From Madurella fahalii (taxonomy: Eukaryota > Ascomycota > Sordariomycetes > Sordariales), in assembly GCA_029876055.1 (NCBI GenBank), contig CM056874.1, positions 6,820,001-6,884,000 of the forward strand: a DNA stretch of 64,000 nt, given 5' to 3'. The notes beneath the pieces were generated by a model. The model saw only the letters and a program-made list of their open reading frames with translations, ran no database searches and was not told the origin of the DNA. The number at the start of each line of letters is the position of its first letter. Position 1 is the first letter of the stretch. This document shows, piece by piece, positions 1 through 12,549 of this stretch. The position numbers were made by a program, and so were the translations under genes.

Positions 1-1056
1 GAGAGCATCCATGAACAACATCGTCCTGTGGCGCCAAGATTTTTCGCCGCTGTTGGGTACCGGCATTTTTTCGGCGCGGATATCTCGGCCCCGACCAGTG
101 ACATTGATCATGGCCTGCGCGCCCCTGACAACCAGCACCTGATCATCCCTCAACGGCGAGGTAACAAGCACAGCCGGACACGCCTCGGGCGATGTTCCCA
201 CATGAACCTCCTCTTGCGTAGCAGATTGGCCAAACCCGATAAACTTATTCGACGCGACAACCACTGCTCCATCGGGAAGACCCAAGCTCGCAGGAGACAT
301 GTCATACCGCTCCACAACCATCACCTTAACCTCCCCAAGTGGGCGCCCCCGGCCAGGTATCCCCAAAAAGGCATCCGCCAGATCTCCGGTCAGTGACTGC
401 AGGGTATACGCGACCTCCCATTCCTCCTTAGGCATGCCCACCCTTCCCTCTTCGCAAACCACCTCCTCAAAATACCCCATCAGTGCCCCCAGATACGCCC
501 TCACGGCACTAGCCTGTCTCTGGTTTTCCTCACCGGCATACCACACCCCGAAATCACATAGCCCATCATCCTGCATCCAGACCGGTTTTGATAGCGTTCT
601 CAGGAATTGGTGTACCACCAGACACGCTGTCTGCCGCCGCGAAAAGGACAGACGCGTTGCCTCCCGTCCTAGGACGGGAATATATCCCTCTGGGAAGAGG
701 ACAGGCATCTGCAGCGCTAGATTTACGAGACGAGGCCAGACACGGCGGAAGAAACCCTGCTCGCCTTGGCTACTATTGGCGATGATGGCCTTGTGCAGAA
801 GTGCATAGTCGCTTGCAGGGTGGGACGTGCCGCGGAGGGTGACAGAGATGGTGTCGAGGAGTGAATCGAGCGCTGCGGGTGAAGTGACGGGCTGGGAGAG
901 GAGCGAACGGAGGAGGGGCCAGAAGGGAACAAGGCCGTTGGAATCTTGGAGCGGTTCGCCGTCATTGCTGTCGTCGTCGAGAAGGCTGAAACGGTCGGTG
1001 CATCTATAAGCTAATGAACATGGCAGGGTGTAGAATCCAAGGGGTGAGCTGGCCAT
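1..1056 (-). CDS. Poly(ADP-ribose) glycohydrolase, 3' end cut by window
   Basis: An open frame runs from an ATG at 1056 to the window edge (352 codons, no stop, no intron needed). It matches the PARG catalytic fold, which removes poly(ADP-ribose) chains from proteins in nucleus and cytoplasm. Helical accessory part at about residues 45-230 includes the typical LSFSRRQTACLVVHQFL stretch (137-152). The catalytic part has ASNKFIGFGQSATQEEV (268-284), which is the PARG signature with the QEE glutamates at 281-283, followed by a PEACPAVLVTSPL strand and VVRGAQAMINVTGRGRD. The glycine-rich loop before QEE is shorter than in animal PARG (usually GGG-x-LG-x-G-CVQEE). The gene is divergent from the Sti1 gene, with about 1.1 kb between. 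The C-terminus is outside the window. Family call is firm; activity is inferred. Confidence 0.85.
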   Translation of the reverse strand, partial: MASSPLGFYTLPCSLAYRCTDRFSLLDDDSNDGEPLQDSNGLVPFWPLLRSLLSQPVTSPAALDSLLDTISVTLRGTSHPASDYALLHKAIIANSSQGEQGFFRRVWPRLVNLALQMPVLFPEGYIPVLGREATRLSFSRRQTACLVVHQFLRTLSKPVWMQDDGLCDFGVWYAGEENQRQASAVRAYLGALMGYFEEVVCEEGRVGMPKEEWEVAYTLQSLTGDLADAFLGIPGRGRPLGEVKVMVVERYDMSPASLGLPDGAVVVASNKFIGFGQSATQEEVHVGTSPEACPAVLVTSPLRDDQVLVVRGAQAMINVTGRGRDIRAEKMPVPNSGEKSWRHRTMLFMDAL

Positions 1057-2159
1057 TTTGGGAGTTTAGAGAGACTTGGATTGGTGACGGAGCGATAAGT
1101 GACAGTTCTGTCGTATTGGATATTGATTACTTAAAGAAAGTTGCGACCTTCTAGAAGCCAAAGCAGTGGTATGCCGAGTGTGTGTTGTAGAGCCGGAGGC
1201 ACAGCCGCGTCCTGACATGGAGACCTCCGGCGTGACTCACTAGCTCAACCTGTAGAGCATACGTGCTTAGCTGTGAATGAATTACCTGCCCCCACATAAC
1301 CTGCATCAATTTGTGAGGCTAACTGAAGTATGCCTACGCCATGCCCGTCTGGGACATCTTGGGGTCGCTCGCAACAGAGATCTCCCGGACTTGTGCTCAA
1401 CTTCTGACGCCTGAGACGGTTCCGGGAGATACGTTTGTATTAGACAATAACAGAGTGAGTTTTTATGTTATCGGATCGCCTAACGCAAGCAGGTGGAGAC
1501 ATGCGACGGGAATTTCGATCGAAGGGAGATTTGCGGGTTGTACTTCTGTATTTGTAGCTAGTTCTGAGCAAGTTGAAGTAAACTTGAGAGAGCGACCCAT
1601 GATCCTTGAGCCTTGCTCAAGTTATATAGTTCCCCCGCAGAGGACACGATCAGCCGGTCGTGTCAATGCGACGCAGATATCTAAGGCATCTTGTAGTGCA
1701 TTTGTTTCTTATCTATTTTATTCTCTACGCGCTCACTTCTGCTTTCACCATCTTTGCTTTCCGTTTTAGTGCGGGCTCGATGGCCATGTATAGAGAGCCT
1801 CATACTATCACCATTGGGAGCGGGTTCAAATTCCCGTGATGTCAACTTTGGTGGTGAGGGGTCGCTTTGTCGGCCCCGCCAAACGTCTGCAAGTGCCCCG
1901 CCCTTTGTGGTGGGGAGCTGTCGTACCCCGCCGCCCAATCAGAAGCTCAGATTCCCATCGAAAGACATCGAAAGTCCAGAGCTTTCCACGAGCCTTGCGT
2001 CGTCTGCCGTGTTCTGCTCCTTCTAGACGCTGACATTTCTCAGATATACATGATCTTTCTTTCTGTGGATTAATCTTCCACTTTAAGCTACCGCAGATCC
2101 ATACCTACTTTCCTCCATTCCGCTCTCGTCACAGCGTCAGAAAGACACAAGGTAGCACT
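1057..2159. other. Divergent intergenic region (PARG / Sti1 promoters)
   Basis: No convincing gene was seen. Short open frames here lack family resemblance and splice logic. The last 120 bases before the Sti1 ATG are pyrimidine-rich, as expected of a fungal core promoter and 5' leader. A tRNA B-box-like string near 1823 was examined and rejected. Confidence 0.5.
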
Positions 2160-4108
2160 ATGTCAACCGCGGACGAGCTTAAAGCTCTAGGCAACAAGGC
2201 CATCGCAGCCAAGAACTTTGACGAGGCCATGTAAGTCAACCACATTACACCGGTAAGACGGCTCGTAGGATCCAAAGGCAACAGCTGACAAGAGACACAG
2301 CGACAAGTTTACGCAGGCCATCGCACTAGATTCCAACAACCACATCCTCTACAGCAACCGTTCCGCCGCGTACGCCTCCAAGAAGGAGTGGGATAACGCT
2401 CTGAAAGATGCCGAGAAGACGACAGAACTGAAGCCTGACTGGCCAAAAGGCTGGGGCCGCAAGGGCACTGCGCTTTTCGGGAAGGGCGATCTGCTTGGAG
2501 CGCATGACGCCTACGAGCAGGGCCTAAAGATCGATCCTAACAATGCAGGTATGAAGAACGACCTGGCAGCTGTCAAGCGGGCCATGGAGCAAGAAGCGGG
2601 AGGGGCCGGTATGTTTTTCTCTCCAGATCATCTGCTTTTGGCAGTGTCGCGGCTAACGGTTTGGAAGGCTTCGGCGACCCGAGTGGCGGCATCGGAAAGA
2701 TGTTTAGCGACCCGAACCTGCTCCAAAAGCTTGCAAGCAACCCGAAGACGAGCCCCTTGCTCGCTGACCCAGGTTTTATGGCAAAGCTGCAGGCTGTCAA
2801 GCAGAACCCCAACAATATGCAGGACCTCTTTAGTGACCCGCGGATGATTCAGGTGCTCGGTGTGCTGATGGGTGTTGACATGGAAATGGCCACCCCTGAC
2901 CAGATGCCTCCTAGAGCCTCGGGTTCCAAGGTCGAGGAGGAAGAGGACATTCCGATGCCAGACGCTCCCCACAAGAAGCCGGAGCCGGCAAAGAAAGCCC
3001 CGGAGCCCGAGCCCGAGCCTGAGGAGTTGGATGAGGAGGCCCTGGAGAAGAAGAAGGCAAAGGAGGCAGCGGACAAAGAGAAACTCCTCGGCACCGAGAA
3101 CTACAAGAAACGCAACTTTGACGAGGCCATCAAGCACTACCAGGCGGCTTGGGATCTGCATAAGGATATCACCTACCTCAACAACCTGGGCGCGGCCTAC
3201 TTCGAGAAGGGCGATTACCAGTCCTGCATCGATACCTGCACAAAAGCTGTTGAGGAGGGCCGTGCTCTGTATGCCGACTTCAAGGTCATTGCCAAGTCAT
3301 ACGCTCGCATCGGTACAGCGTATGAGAAGCTTGGAGATCTCGGCCAAGCCATCGACTTCTACAACATGTCGCTGCGTGAGCACCGGACGCCAGAGGTTGT
3401 CAACAAGGTCCGGACGGCCGAGCGCAACAAGATTGAAGCCGCCCGCAAGGCATACATCGATCCTGTTAAGGCCGAGGAGGCACGCGAGGAGGGTAATAAG
3501 AAGTTTAAAGAGTCGGACTGGCCCGGCGCCGTCGCCGCCTACACGGAGATGACCAAGCGCGCCCCCGATGACCCTCGTGGTTATAGCAACCGGGCAGCGG
3601 CTTTCATCAAGCTGCTCGAGTTCCCCAGTGCCCTTGACGACTGCGACATGGCCATCAAGAAGGACCCCAAGTTCATCCGGGCCTACATCCGCAAGGCCCA
3701 GGCCTACTTTGGCATGCGCGAGTACAGCAAGTGCGTTGATGCTTGCACCGACGCGCTCAATGTGGACAACGAGCACCACAATGGTGCCAACGCCAAGGAG
3801 ATCGAGCAGCAACAGCAGAAGGCGTTCTCCGCCATGTATGCGGCGAGGGAGAATGAGACCGAGGAGCAGACTAGGGAGCGGCTGATGCGTGATCCCGAGG
3901 TAAGTTTTGGCTGGACGAAATCCACTGTGATACGACGATTCTAACATAGACCTAGATTATGGGCATCATGCAAGACCCCGTGATGCAAGCCATCCTGCAG
4001 CAGGCGCAGTCCGACCCGGCTGCGCTGGCGGAGCACATGAAGAACCCTAATGTCCGAAGCAAGATCCAGAAACTGGTTGCTGCTGGCGTCATCCGCGTTG
4101 GCAGGTAG
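2160..4108 (+). CDS. sti1: Hsp90/Hsp70 organising co-chaperone Sti1 (Hop)
   Basis: Exons 2160-2230, 2301-2608, 2668-3899 and 3956-4108 join to 587 codons, the usual size of fungal Sti1 (about 580). It hands client proteins from Hsp70 to Hsp90 in the cytosol. The order is TPR1 (about 1-110, starting ADELKALGNKAIAAKNFDEA), a DP1/STI1 domain (about 125-195, with DPNLLQKLASNPKTSPLL), an acidic/Pro linker with PEPEPEPE, TPR2A and TPR2B (about 255-510, with LLGTENYKKRNFDEAIKHY and EGNKKFKESDWPGAVAAY), and DP2 at the end (IMGIMQDPVMQAIL). All three introns have GT-AG ends and keep the frame: 70, 59 and 56 nt. It ends GVIRVGR. The annotation is very secure. Confidence 0.96.
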
Positions 4109-4709
4109 AGGGGCTTTTAGCCTAGGGGTTGCGAGGTAGTTGAACATTTTGCAGCAGCTTCAAGCGCTTGGGAGTGATGGCACTCGATCCATCACAATCC
4201 CGCCTTCTTAGCTAATTCCACAGGCTTAAGGATATACTTGGCTGTTATGAATTTCATGAGAGACGAGCACGGTCCCTGTACTCTAAGTGGCGCGTTATTC
4301 CATATTTTCATTATGATTCAACGGATAGTTGCAGACTGTTACTCCAGTCGTCAAGGTGCTTAGTTGTGGTGTCACCCCCTTGAAACACAATCCTGTAGTT
4401 ATCCATATGTTTCTCCAACTCGGGGAGCGATGGGGGGTTATTGACTGCGGTCGCTATGGGCTCAACACGGCTGGGCTGCCGTTGCTTCTTCAAACGGAGG
4501 GTTTTGCATGGTTCTCAGTCTCTTGTCAAGGCGGGACTTGCTAGCGCCTCACCACTTCTCAGATTAACGCATAAAACAGTGTTCCGTGATACAACAGCAT
4601 CGGGCCATCAGTAGACGCTATCGTACTACCGGATCCCCCCAAATGGTATCACAGAAAACCAAGGCTTTGTTCCCACAACGCCCCATGTAACCTTTTTTAC
4701 CATCCTAAC
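4109..4709. other. Convergent 3' intergenic region
   Basis: This lies between the stop codons of Sti1 (+) and nicotinamidase (-). Only terminators/3' UTRs are expected. No gene was seen. Confidence 0.5.
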
Positions 4710-5711
4710 CTACGCAAACAACCTCCCCACCTCCGGCCCATCCTTGCTGACAATCCTCACCCCGGCAGCTTCCATCTCGGCCTTGCACCCGTCCCACGCC
4801 GCCGGATCCACCACCCTCGTCCCTTCCTCCACAACGTACGTCTCGAACCCCTCCCGCACCGCGTCCTCGGCCGTGCTCCGGACGCAGTAGTCCCCCGCCA
4901 GCCCCACCACGTAGACGTGCGTCACGCCAGCGCCGCGGAGCAGCCCGGCCAGGCCGCTGTCGCTGACGCGGGGCTCGCGCAGCGGGTCGTAGAAGGCGGA
5001 GTACATCTCCACGCGCGGGTCGGTGCCCTTGTGGATGGTGTGGTCGAGGCGGGCGGCATCGAGCTCGGGGATGAGGGCGGCGCCGGGGGTGTCCTGGACG
5101 CAGTGGACGGGCCAGAGGCGGGTGGTGTAGGATTCGGCTGGGTTGTTGGGGTTGGTGATGGCGTGGAAGTCGAGGAAGGGGCGTTTGGCGGGGTGGTTGG
5201 CGGCAAACGAGATGTGGTCTGACGGGTGCCAGTCCTTGGTGGCGATCTTGAGGGCGAAGGTTGGGAGGGCGAGGAGGGTGTTGATGAGCGCCGTGATGGA
5301 TCGCCCTTCGGCGACGGCGAGGGAGCCGTTCTGTGGTCAGGGGGAGGAGCGGGGTTAGTAACGCAGTTGTAGGTTGTCTTGAGATATTCAGCTGGGGAGG
5401 TATTTGGTGGCGAGAAAGGCTTGACATCAACTTCAGCTTGAATTAGGGCTGAAGGGTCGTTTTCACGGGGGTAAATACAACATAGGGGCAGCGCCTCCCC
5501 TGGAGAGGGGGTGGCGTGGAATCAGAGTTCTTGGATAGGATGAGATCCTTTTTCCTCGACCAAATGTAGATGGAGTAACAGTCGCCAGGATTTACCGGGC
5601 CGATACAGGATAGGATGCTCGGTAACTCACCGGTGGACAAAAATCCTCTTGCATGTCGACGACCAGTAACGCCGGCCGGAAGCCCGGCGCTGCCACATCG
5701 GGCGCCTCCAT
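4710..5711 (-). CDS. pnc1: Nicotinamidase (isochorismatase-like hydrolase)
   Basis: Two exons, 5631-5711 and 4710-5330 (complement), give 233 aa, close to yeast Pnc1 (216 aa). It deamidates nicotinamide to nicotinate in the NAD+ salvage pathway and removes a sirtuin inhibitor. Residues 15-22 are LLVVDMQE (catalytic Asp19), followed by DFCPP|NGSLAV across the intron. DWHPSDHIS supplies the metal-binding Asp/His set, HKGTDP the catalytic Lys, and GLAGDYCVRSTA the nucleophilic Cys. The start is the ATG at 5711, whose exon ends in a consensus gtgagt donor. The intron (5331-5630) is 300 nt, long for this genome. The gene is divergent from HMG-CoA reductase. Confidence 0.93.
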
Positions 5712-7747
5712 TTTTGACGCAAGCTTTGCCCCGTTTCTGACGTATGTTCAGGTGCGTATTCTGGGCGAACCTGGCCGGGATTGGGGAAAACGATCGATTG
5801 CCTGCATGCCTCGAGTGTTCGGTGTTCCTCCACCACCATGTAGTGGCATGTGGCACACGGTATGGGGAAGGGGAAGGAGGGGCAGGCCCGGGCTAGTGAT
5901 AAGATAATAATGCGGTAACAATGGACACGTCTTGGCAGTAAGGTCCCGACAACTACAATTGCCATGTCAGTGACACAGCGGCTGAAGCGACGACGGAACC
6001 CCGTCGTACGCGTAACGTCAAATCGCGTATCTCTCGGAAAAGCGTACCACTCCATCCATGACAAGACAGACAGATGCCGTTAACGGCACCGTTAGGACCG
6101 GCCGGGCGGAGCGGTCAAGGTACGGCCTCCGGTGGGCGAGGGGCTTGGAGCGAAGGTGGGCTTGGTGTGTGTGGATGGCCGAGTTTTATCTGATCATCAG
6201 ATAAAATGCCTCAGCAACGAGCTCACTTTGCGGGCCCAGAGGAACAGAAAACCGGCAATTCCCTCAATTCGCATTGCTGGGGCCTTGCTGAAGCCCGAAC
6301 AGTGAAATTTGCAACTCCATGCTGTGCGCACACTTGTCGTCATCCTCGTAGGCGATGAAAGTTGAAGGATCAATGGCGGCGGAACGCGGAACGGAATCGA
6401 TAAGGCCCAATTGACCGCACTTCGGGCCGGACCTTGTGTCCGTTCCCAATGGTGGACCAGGCATCTTCGAGAACCTAAGCCTACCTGTGGCCCCGATGCC
6501 TGTGCCGTGTCATTCAGTGCCTTGGTTTGAACTCATCTCAAGCCACCTGAGCCTAAAGGCCGCCCGTCACATAGAAGCACAAGGACGGCTGGTGAAAGCA
6601 AGCAGATTCCCTCGTCATTCGGTCCCAGTCCTGGCGACTTCTTGTAACAAACGACGATCAGGGACAATATTAGGGAATCAACGAGACAATCACTGCGTAT
6701 CAAAGCCCTGGCCGTCCTGGACAAAAGAAAACGGTGGGGTTCCGAGTCGACGGAGCGGTACGCTAACTGCGAAAAGGGATTTACCGACGCAGAAAGCTAA
6801 GAAAAGGGGCAAGCTCTTCAAAAAGGATGGTACAAGCAGGGATTGCAGTGGTGGCAAGAAACCCCGTTTTCTCTCTGCCGCTAACCTGGTCCAGCTGAGG
6901 GCGCCAATCGTGCGCGCCGGTGGCTGCTGGGGAACTTGGAAGCACAGAACGTGTGGCGGCCCGCTAGCCTGAGCTGGGCATTTTGACCCGGGAAATCGAT
7001 CGTGGACTGTGGTTGCAGAAACGGTGGTGGTCCGTGTTACCCCATCTCACATTGAAATTCTTTTTTTAAATTCCCATCACCGCCTCCATCACCAACAGAC
7101 GAGCCTGCCTCGCTCGGTCCCGGTTTCCTTTCTGTGATCTCACCTCGATCTCTCCCTTTCTCCGGCTGCCCAATTCAACATTGCTATTGTCCCTGAGTGA
7201 GGTAGCGGGACAGTGACGGGGGTCTGGCAATTGGCTCTTACCGTTTCGTTGGTGTAATTCTGCTGTGCCTTCATCTGCCCCCTGTGCTCCAAAGCTAAGG
7301 TAGGTTTCCCCAACCCAGGAAATTTCCCCGAGCTTCGCAGCCCCGGCGCGCTCACCAAACTCAGGTCCGTCTGACATATCCGACTTGCAGAGCTGGTGTA
7401 GTCAGTGAGCCGTCTCTAAGGCATTGCAGGGTCTAGGGATCGCACGCCACGCGACAAAGCGCAGCTGTCATTGCTAGGCGGTAGGTCACCCCGTCTCGTC
7501 TCTTTCTGGGCCCCCAACACGCGCCACTCCAGCTGCAGTTCGATCATGGCCTCGCGACGAGACCTTCTCCAGTCATCAGCCGGCCTGCTTCTACCGGACG
7601 GCAGCAGGCCGGCGCCAAGTCCGTTGTGATTCTGTGCGTTCGTTTAACATTTTCGGCTGACGGACAATCTCTAGATCCCGAGGCTCTTTTCGTCGTAATC
7701 TCGCCCGTCCAATGTCTGCCGAGCGCCGATAGTCTCTCCCGTTCGCG
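5712..7747. promoter_or_regulatory. 2-kb divergent promoter/leader between nicotinamidase and HMG-CoA reductase
   Basis: No protein-coding gene is supported. Open frames such as 6436-6972 have no recognisable domain. From about 7060 to the HMGR start the + strand is rich in C/T tracts (for example around 7130-7165), suggesting a long transcribed leader. A TCACCCC string at about 7487 resembles part of a sterol-regulatory element, but this is only a visual match. Confidence 0.4.
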
Positions 7748-10700
7748 ATGGCCACCATGATCGCCTCCAGTTTCCTTCCTTCTCGGTTCCGCGGAGAACA
7801 GCCTCCAGCGCAGAACGCCGCGCCGTCGTGGCTGAACAAGAAGGTCACGCCGTTCCTTCAAATCCTCTCGCGGATTACATCCACGCACCCCATCCACACC
7901 ATCGTCATTGTCGCGCTACTGGCAAGCTCGTCTTACATTGGACTGCTAGAGGACAGCTTGTTCGACGCCACTACGAGCGTCAGGAAAGCAGAATGGTCAT
8001 CGCTTGTCGAGGGCAGCCGCCTGCTGAGGACCGCTGAGGACACGGCCTGGAAGTGGCAGACATACGATACCAACGCTCCGATCCCTACGACCGCCGAGCA
8101 CCTTGCCCTTCTGACCCTCGTCTTCCCCGAGTCGCTCTCCGCCGATGCATCCAAAGCGCCGCCAATGGCCAATGCGGTGCCCATCCCCCAGAACCTCTCG
8201 ATTCGGCCGCTCCCTTCCACTTCGAACTCGTTTACGACCTATTCGCAAGACAGTGCCCTCGCCTTCGCCATTCCCTATAGCCAGGCGCCCGAGTTCCTCT
8301 CAGTTGCTCAGGAGATCCCCAATGATATCCCATCGCAAGAGACGATGGAGACTGAACACGGTCGCGAGAAAAAGATGTGGATCATGAAGGCGGCTAGGGC
8401 GCAGACTAGGAGCAGCATCGTGAAATGGGTGCGCAACGCTTGGACCGAGTTTACCGACCTTCTAAAGAACGCTGAGACGCTGGACATTGTGATCATGGCC
8501 CTCGGTTACATCTCGATGCACCTCACCTTCGTCTCGCTCTTCCTCTCGATGCGGCGTATGGGATCCAACTTTTGGCTTGCCACGAGCGTCATCTTCTCCT
8601 CCACTTTCGCCTTCCTCTTCGGCCTGCTCGTCACTACCAAACTCGGCGTGCCCATCTCTATGGTTCTGCTCTCCGAGGGCCTGCCCTTCCTTGTCGTGAC
8701 CATCGGATTCGAGAAAAACATCGTTCTCACCCGCGCAGTCCTGTCGCACGCGATCGAGCATCGCCGACCAGATAAGAGGGCCGAGAAGGACTCCAAGAAG
8801 TCGGACGCTGCCACCAGCCTCATCCAATCCGCAATTTACGTTGCAATCAAGGAGAAGGGCTTTGACATTATCAAGGACTATGCCATCGAGGTCGGCATTC
8901 TGGTGCTCGGCGCTGCATCTGGTGTCCAGGGCGGCCTGCAGCAGTTTTGCTTCCTGGCCGCTTGGATTCTGTTCTTCGACTGCATCCTGCTCTTCTCCTT
9001 CTACACAGCGATCCTCTGCATCAAGCTGGAGATCAACCGGATCAAGCGCCACGTCGAGATGCGCAAGGCTCTCGAAGACGACGGCGTCAGCCGCCGCGTT
9101 GCCGAGAATGTGGCCCAAAGCAACGACTGGCCGAGAGCAGACGGCCAGGACCGGCCGGGCACCACCATTTTCGGCCGCCAGCTCAAGAGCACCCACATTC
9201 CCAAGTTTAAGGTGCTGATGGTTTCTGGGTTTTTCCTAATCAATGCCCTCAATTTGTGCACCATCCCGTTCCGAAGCGCCAACTCTATTTCTCACATTTC
9301 GTCGTGGGCCCGCGGCCTCGGCGGCGTGGTTACATCGCCTCCTGTTGATCCGTTCAAGGTTGCGTCGAATGGGCTTGAAATGGTGCTGGAGGCAGCCAAG
9401 ACGGAGGGCCGGGAGACGGTCGTTACGGTCCTGACGCCTATTCGCTACGAACTCGAGTTCCCTTCAGTCCACTACGACCTACCACAGAAGGTCACCAAGC
9501 CTGACGAGGATGCGTTTGGTGACCTTGCCGGCTACGGCGTCGGTGGTAGAATGGTGGGCGGCATCCTCAAGAGCCTGGAGGATCCCATCCTGTCCAAATG
9601 GATCGTGGTTGCCCTGGCCTTGAGTGTGGCCCTCAACGGCTATCTCTTTAATGCGGCGAGGTGGGGTATTAAGGATCCCAATGTTCCGGACCATCCCATC
9701 GACCCCAGAGAACTGGCCGAGGCCCAAAAGTTCAATGACACCGAGTCGGCCACGCTCCCCGTTGGAGGATACGTCAGACCGCCGCCGTCGACACCATCGG
9801 TCCCGCCTACTCCGGCATCTACCGATGACGAGGCCGATAATCGTTTAGCTGCCAAGGTGGTACCCAGAGTCCCCGAGCAACCGGCCGTCATGCGTAGCAA
9901 GGAGGAAATGGAAAGGATGCTCGCAGAAAAGCGCGCCCACGAACTCAGCGACGAAGAAGTGATTGCGCTCTCGATGCGCGGCAAGATTCCGGGCTATGCA
10001 TTGGAAAAGACGCTCAAGGATTTCACCCGCGCGGTGAAGGTTCGCAGGACCATCATCTCTCGAACCAGGGCGACGGCGGATTTGACGGGGCTCCTTGATC
10101 AGTCCAAGCTTCCTTACCAGAACTACAACTGGGCCCAGGTTCACGGTGCATGCTGTGAGAACGTTATTGGGTTCATGCCGCTCCCCGTTGGTGTTGCCGG
10201 GCCTCTGGTTATTGACGGACAGAGCTATTTCGTTCCGATGGCCACGACAGAAGGTGTGTTGGTCGCTAGTACCAGCAGAGGATGCAAGGCGATCAACTCT
10301 GGCGGCGGTGCTGTTACGGTTCTGACTGCCGACGGCATGACCCGCGGTCCCTGCGTTAGCTTCGAGACCCTTGAGAGGGCTGGCGCCGCCAAGCTATGGC
10401 TGGACTCGGAGAAGGGCCAAGCGATCATGAAGAAGGCCTTCAACTCTACCAGCCGCTTTGCTCGCCTCGAGACCATGAAGACAGCCCTTGCTGGAACGAA
10501 CCTCTATATCCGCTTCAAGACGACCACTGGCGATGCCATGGGCATGAACATGATCTCCAAGGGTGTTGAGCACGCCCTCAGCGTCATGATGAGCGAGGGC
10601 TTCGAGGACATGAACATTGTGTCGGTCAGCGGGAACTTCTGTTCCGACAAGAAGCCTGCCGCCATCAACTGGATTGACGGCCGCGGGAAGAGCGTGGTCG

Positions 10701-11359
10701 CCGAGGCCATCATCCCGGCCGAAGTGGTCAAGAGTGTGCTCAAGACAGATGTTGATACCATGGTGGAGTTGAACGTGAACAAGAACCTGATCGGCTCCGC
10801 CATGGCGGGCTCGGTCGGTGGCTTCAACGCGCACGCCGCAAACATTGTTGCCGCGGTATTCCTCGCCACTGGTCAGGATCCCGCTCAGGTGGTTGAGAGC
10901 GCCAACTGCATCACCATCATGAAGAAGTAAGTCGCCTCGACTCTATAGAGGCTCCGAGCGGCACGGCTAACATGTCATAGTCTGCGCGGGTCCCTGCAAA
11001 TCTCAGTTTCGATGCCATCCCTCGAGGTGGGCACGCTTGGCGGAGGCACCATCCTCGAGCCTCAAGCGGCTATGCTCGACATGCTCGGAGTCCGAGGCCC
11101 TCACCCAACCAGCCCAGGTGAGAATGCGAGACGCTTGGCCCGCATTGTCGCGGCCGCGGTGCTGGCTGGTGAACTTTCGCTTTGCAGTGCCTTGGCGGCG
11201 GGACACCTGGTCAGGGCACACATGCAGCACAATCGATCTGCGCCACCTACACGAACCAGCACACCAGCTCCCAGCAGCCTCGCCATGACAAGCGGCATGG
11301 AAAGGGCGGCGTCGACGACGGCGCTGAGCGCGGCGGCCATCGAGCGGGCCCGGCGTTAA
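7748..11359 (+). CDS. hmg1: 3-hydroxy-3-methylglutaryl-CoA reductase
   Basis: Exons 7748-10926 and 10981-11359 (intron 54 nt, gtaagt...catag) give 1185 aa, typical of fungal HMGR. It reduces HMG-CoA to mevalonate with NADPH in the ER membrane, the committed step to ergosterol and isoprenoids. The N-terminal third has one TM near residues 40-65, then a cluster of hydrophobic helices from about 240 to 500 forming the sterol-sensing region, and another TM near 620. The catalytic domain has ENVIGFMPLPVGVAGPL, ATTEGVLVASTSRGCKAI (catalytic Glu), TGDAMGMNM, GNFCSDKKPAAINW (Lys), GQDPAQ (Asp) and the C-terminal GHLVRAHMQ (His). A Pro/Ser linker (RPPPSTPSVPPTPAST) joins the membrane and catalytic parts. 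All catalytic residues are present. Confidence 0.97.
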
Positions 11360-12549
11360 GCCCGGATGGTCTGCTCTGTGCATACAACCGGGAGGGACAA
11401 ATTGGGGCGAGTGTAGATATGGACCCTGTCTAGGGGGTTGCATGGTAATGGGAGTTAAGTTGCGAAGCCGCCTGGGTCTGTCAACTCATTAGAGTGGTAA
11501 AGGGGTTTGCTTGCGCGGTCGAGGCCGTGACGCCGAACTGTTTGGATTCTGGATTGCTAGACATACATAGATAGAATAGTAGCTTTTTAACATCGCAGTT
11601 ATATCTTTCGTGAAACCTTTTTCTTTCTCCCTAATTTTTCGGGGTTGGTTATCTCGGCATCGGGATACAAACCTGGCTGTCACAGTCCAATCTCCAGCTG
11701 CAATGGATGGGTCAACTCGGTAATAAAGTTGGCCAGACCTTGCGTAGTCCTCAGGCTGGTTAGGTCATGAAGGAGCAGCAACAGGGAGTGAATTACTAAT
11801 TGGCCCGAGTCCGAGCTGTCGGATGTAAGCCGGACATACGAAGAGCGCGAACGACTTCCTCTGTGATGGCGAAGAGGGTCGACGGACAACCCCCTCGCCA
11901 CTTAGACTTGGTCCACAAATTCGGACTCGAGCACTCCCCTTTGCATACTAACGAGTACACTAAATTAACTTGTGTTAAGTACTTTACAGCGCTCGAGCGA
12001 AATCAACTCCATATCCCTGCCTCGAAGCAATGTAGGGAGGACGAAACGGGAAGAATACGCTGTGGGTCTTATACGCTCGCAAGTGCCGCACCCTCCGGGT
12101 TCCCTTGCCCCGCCGAAGACGGGGGCCGGCCTCCTCAATGCTCCACCCCACCCATGCTCGGAACGGTTTTCCGCTCAGTCCTTCCCAGAACATTGTTGTT
12201 GGAGCGAAGCATTTAATAATCCTATAGCGCCTTTGGCGTGACATGGTGCCGTCATTGGAAGAAAAAAGAAAAAATAGAAGAAAACAGATAAAACATGTCA
12301 CATCTCATCTAACCGATCGGTTACTTACAGCCCTACCTCGAACATTTCGTCTCATCTTGTGTGACTTTCGTCTGTCCAGTCGTTCGTGTAAGTCTCCAAA
12401 TCTTGGCGCTTTCATAAAGCGCTCCGTTTGTTGATTGTGGCTTACTGACGCCCACCAGTAGGGTAAGCGTCATTCGATCGCGTCTCAGAAGCTCCCCACA
12501 CCCGAAGCTCGGAACGGCCGGGTTTGTCGCACAGGACGGGAAGACCACC
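11360..12549. other. Intergenic region between HMGR and MFS transporter
   Basis: This is the HMGR 3' UTR and the transporter promoter. Short open frames lack domains and no RNA gene was recognised. A C/T-rich stretch runs from about 12300 to 12400, upstream of the transporter start. Confidence 0.45.

Noticed and set aside
1341..1769. 142-codon ORF between PARG and Sti1
   Set aside because: Low-complexity end, no family match, lies in a promoter interval.
1780..1860. tRNA candidate from a GGTTCAAATTC B-box-like string
   Set aside because: No matching A-box upstream, T-stem does not pair with a 7-nt loop, and no acceptor stem could be formed.
6436..6972. 178-codon plus-strand ORF in the HMGR upstream region
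   Set aside because: No domain or family resemblance, atypical composition, and it lies in a divergent promoter.
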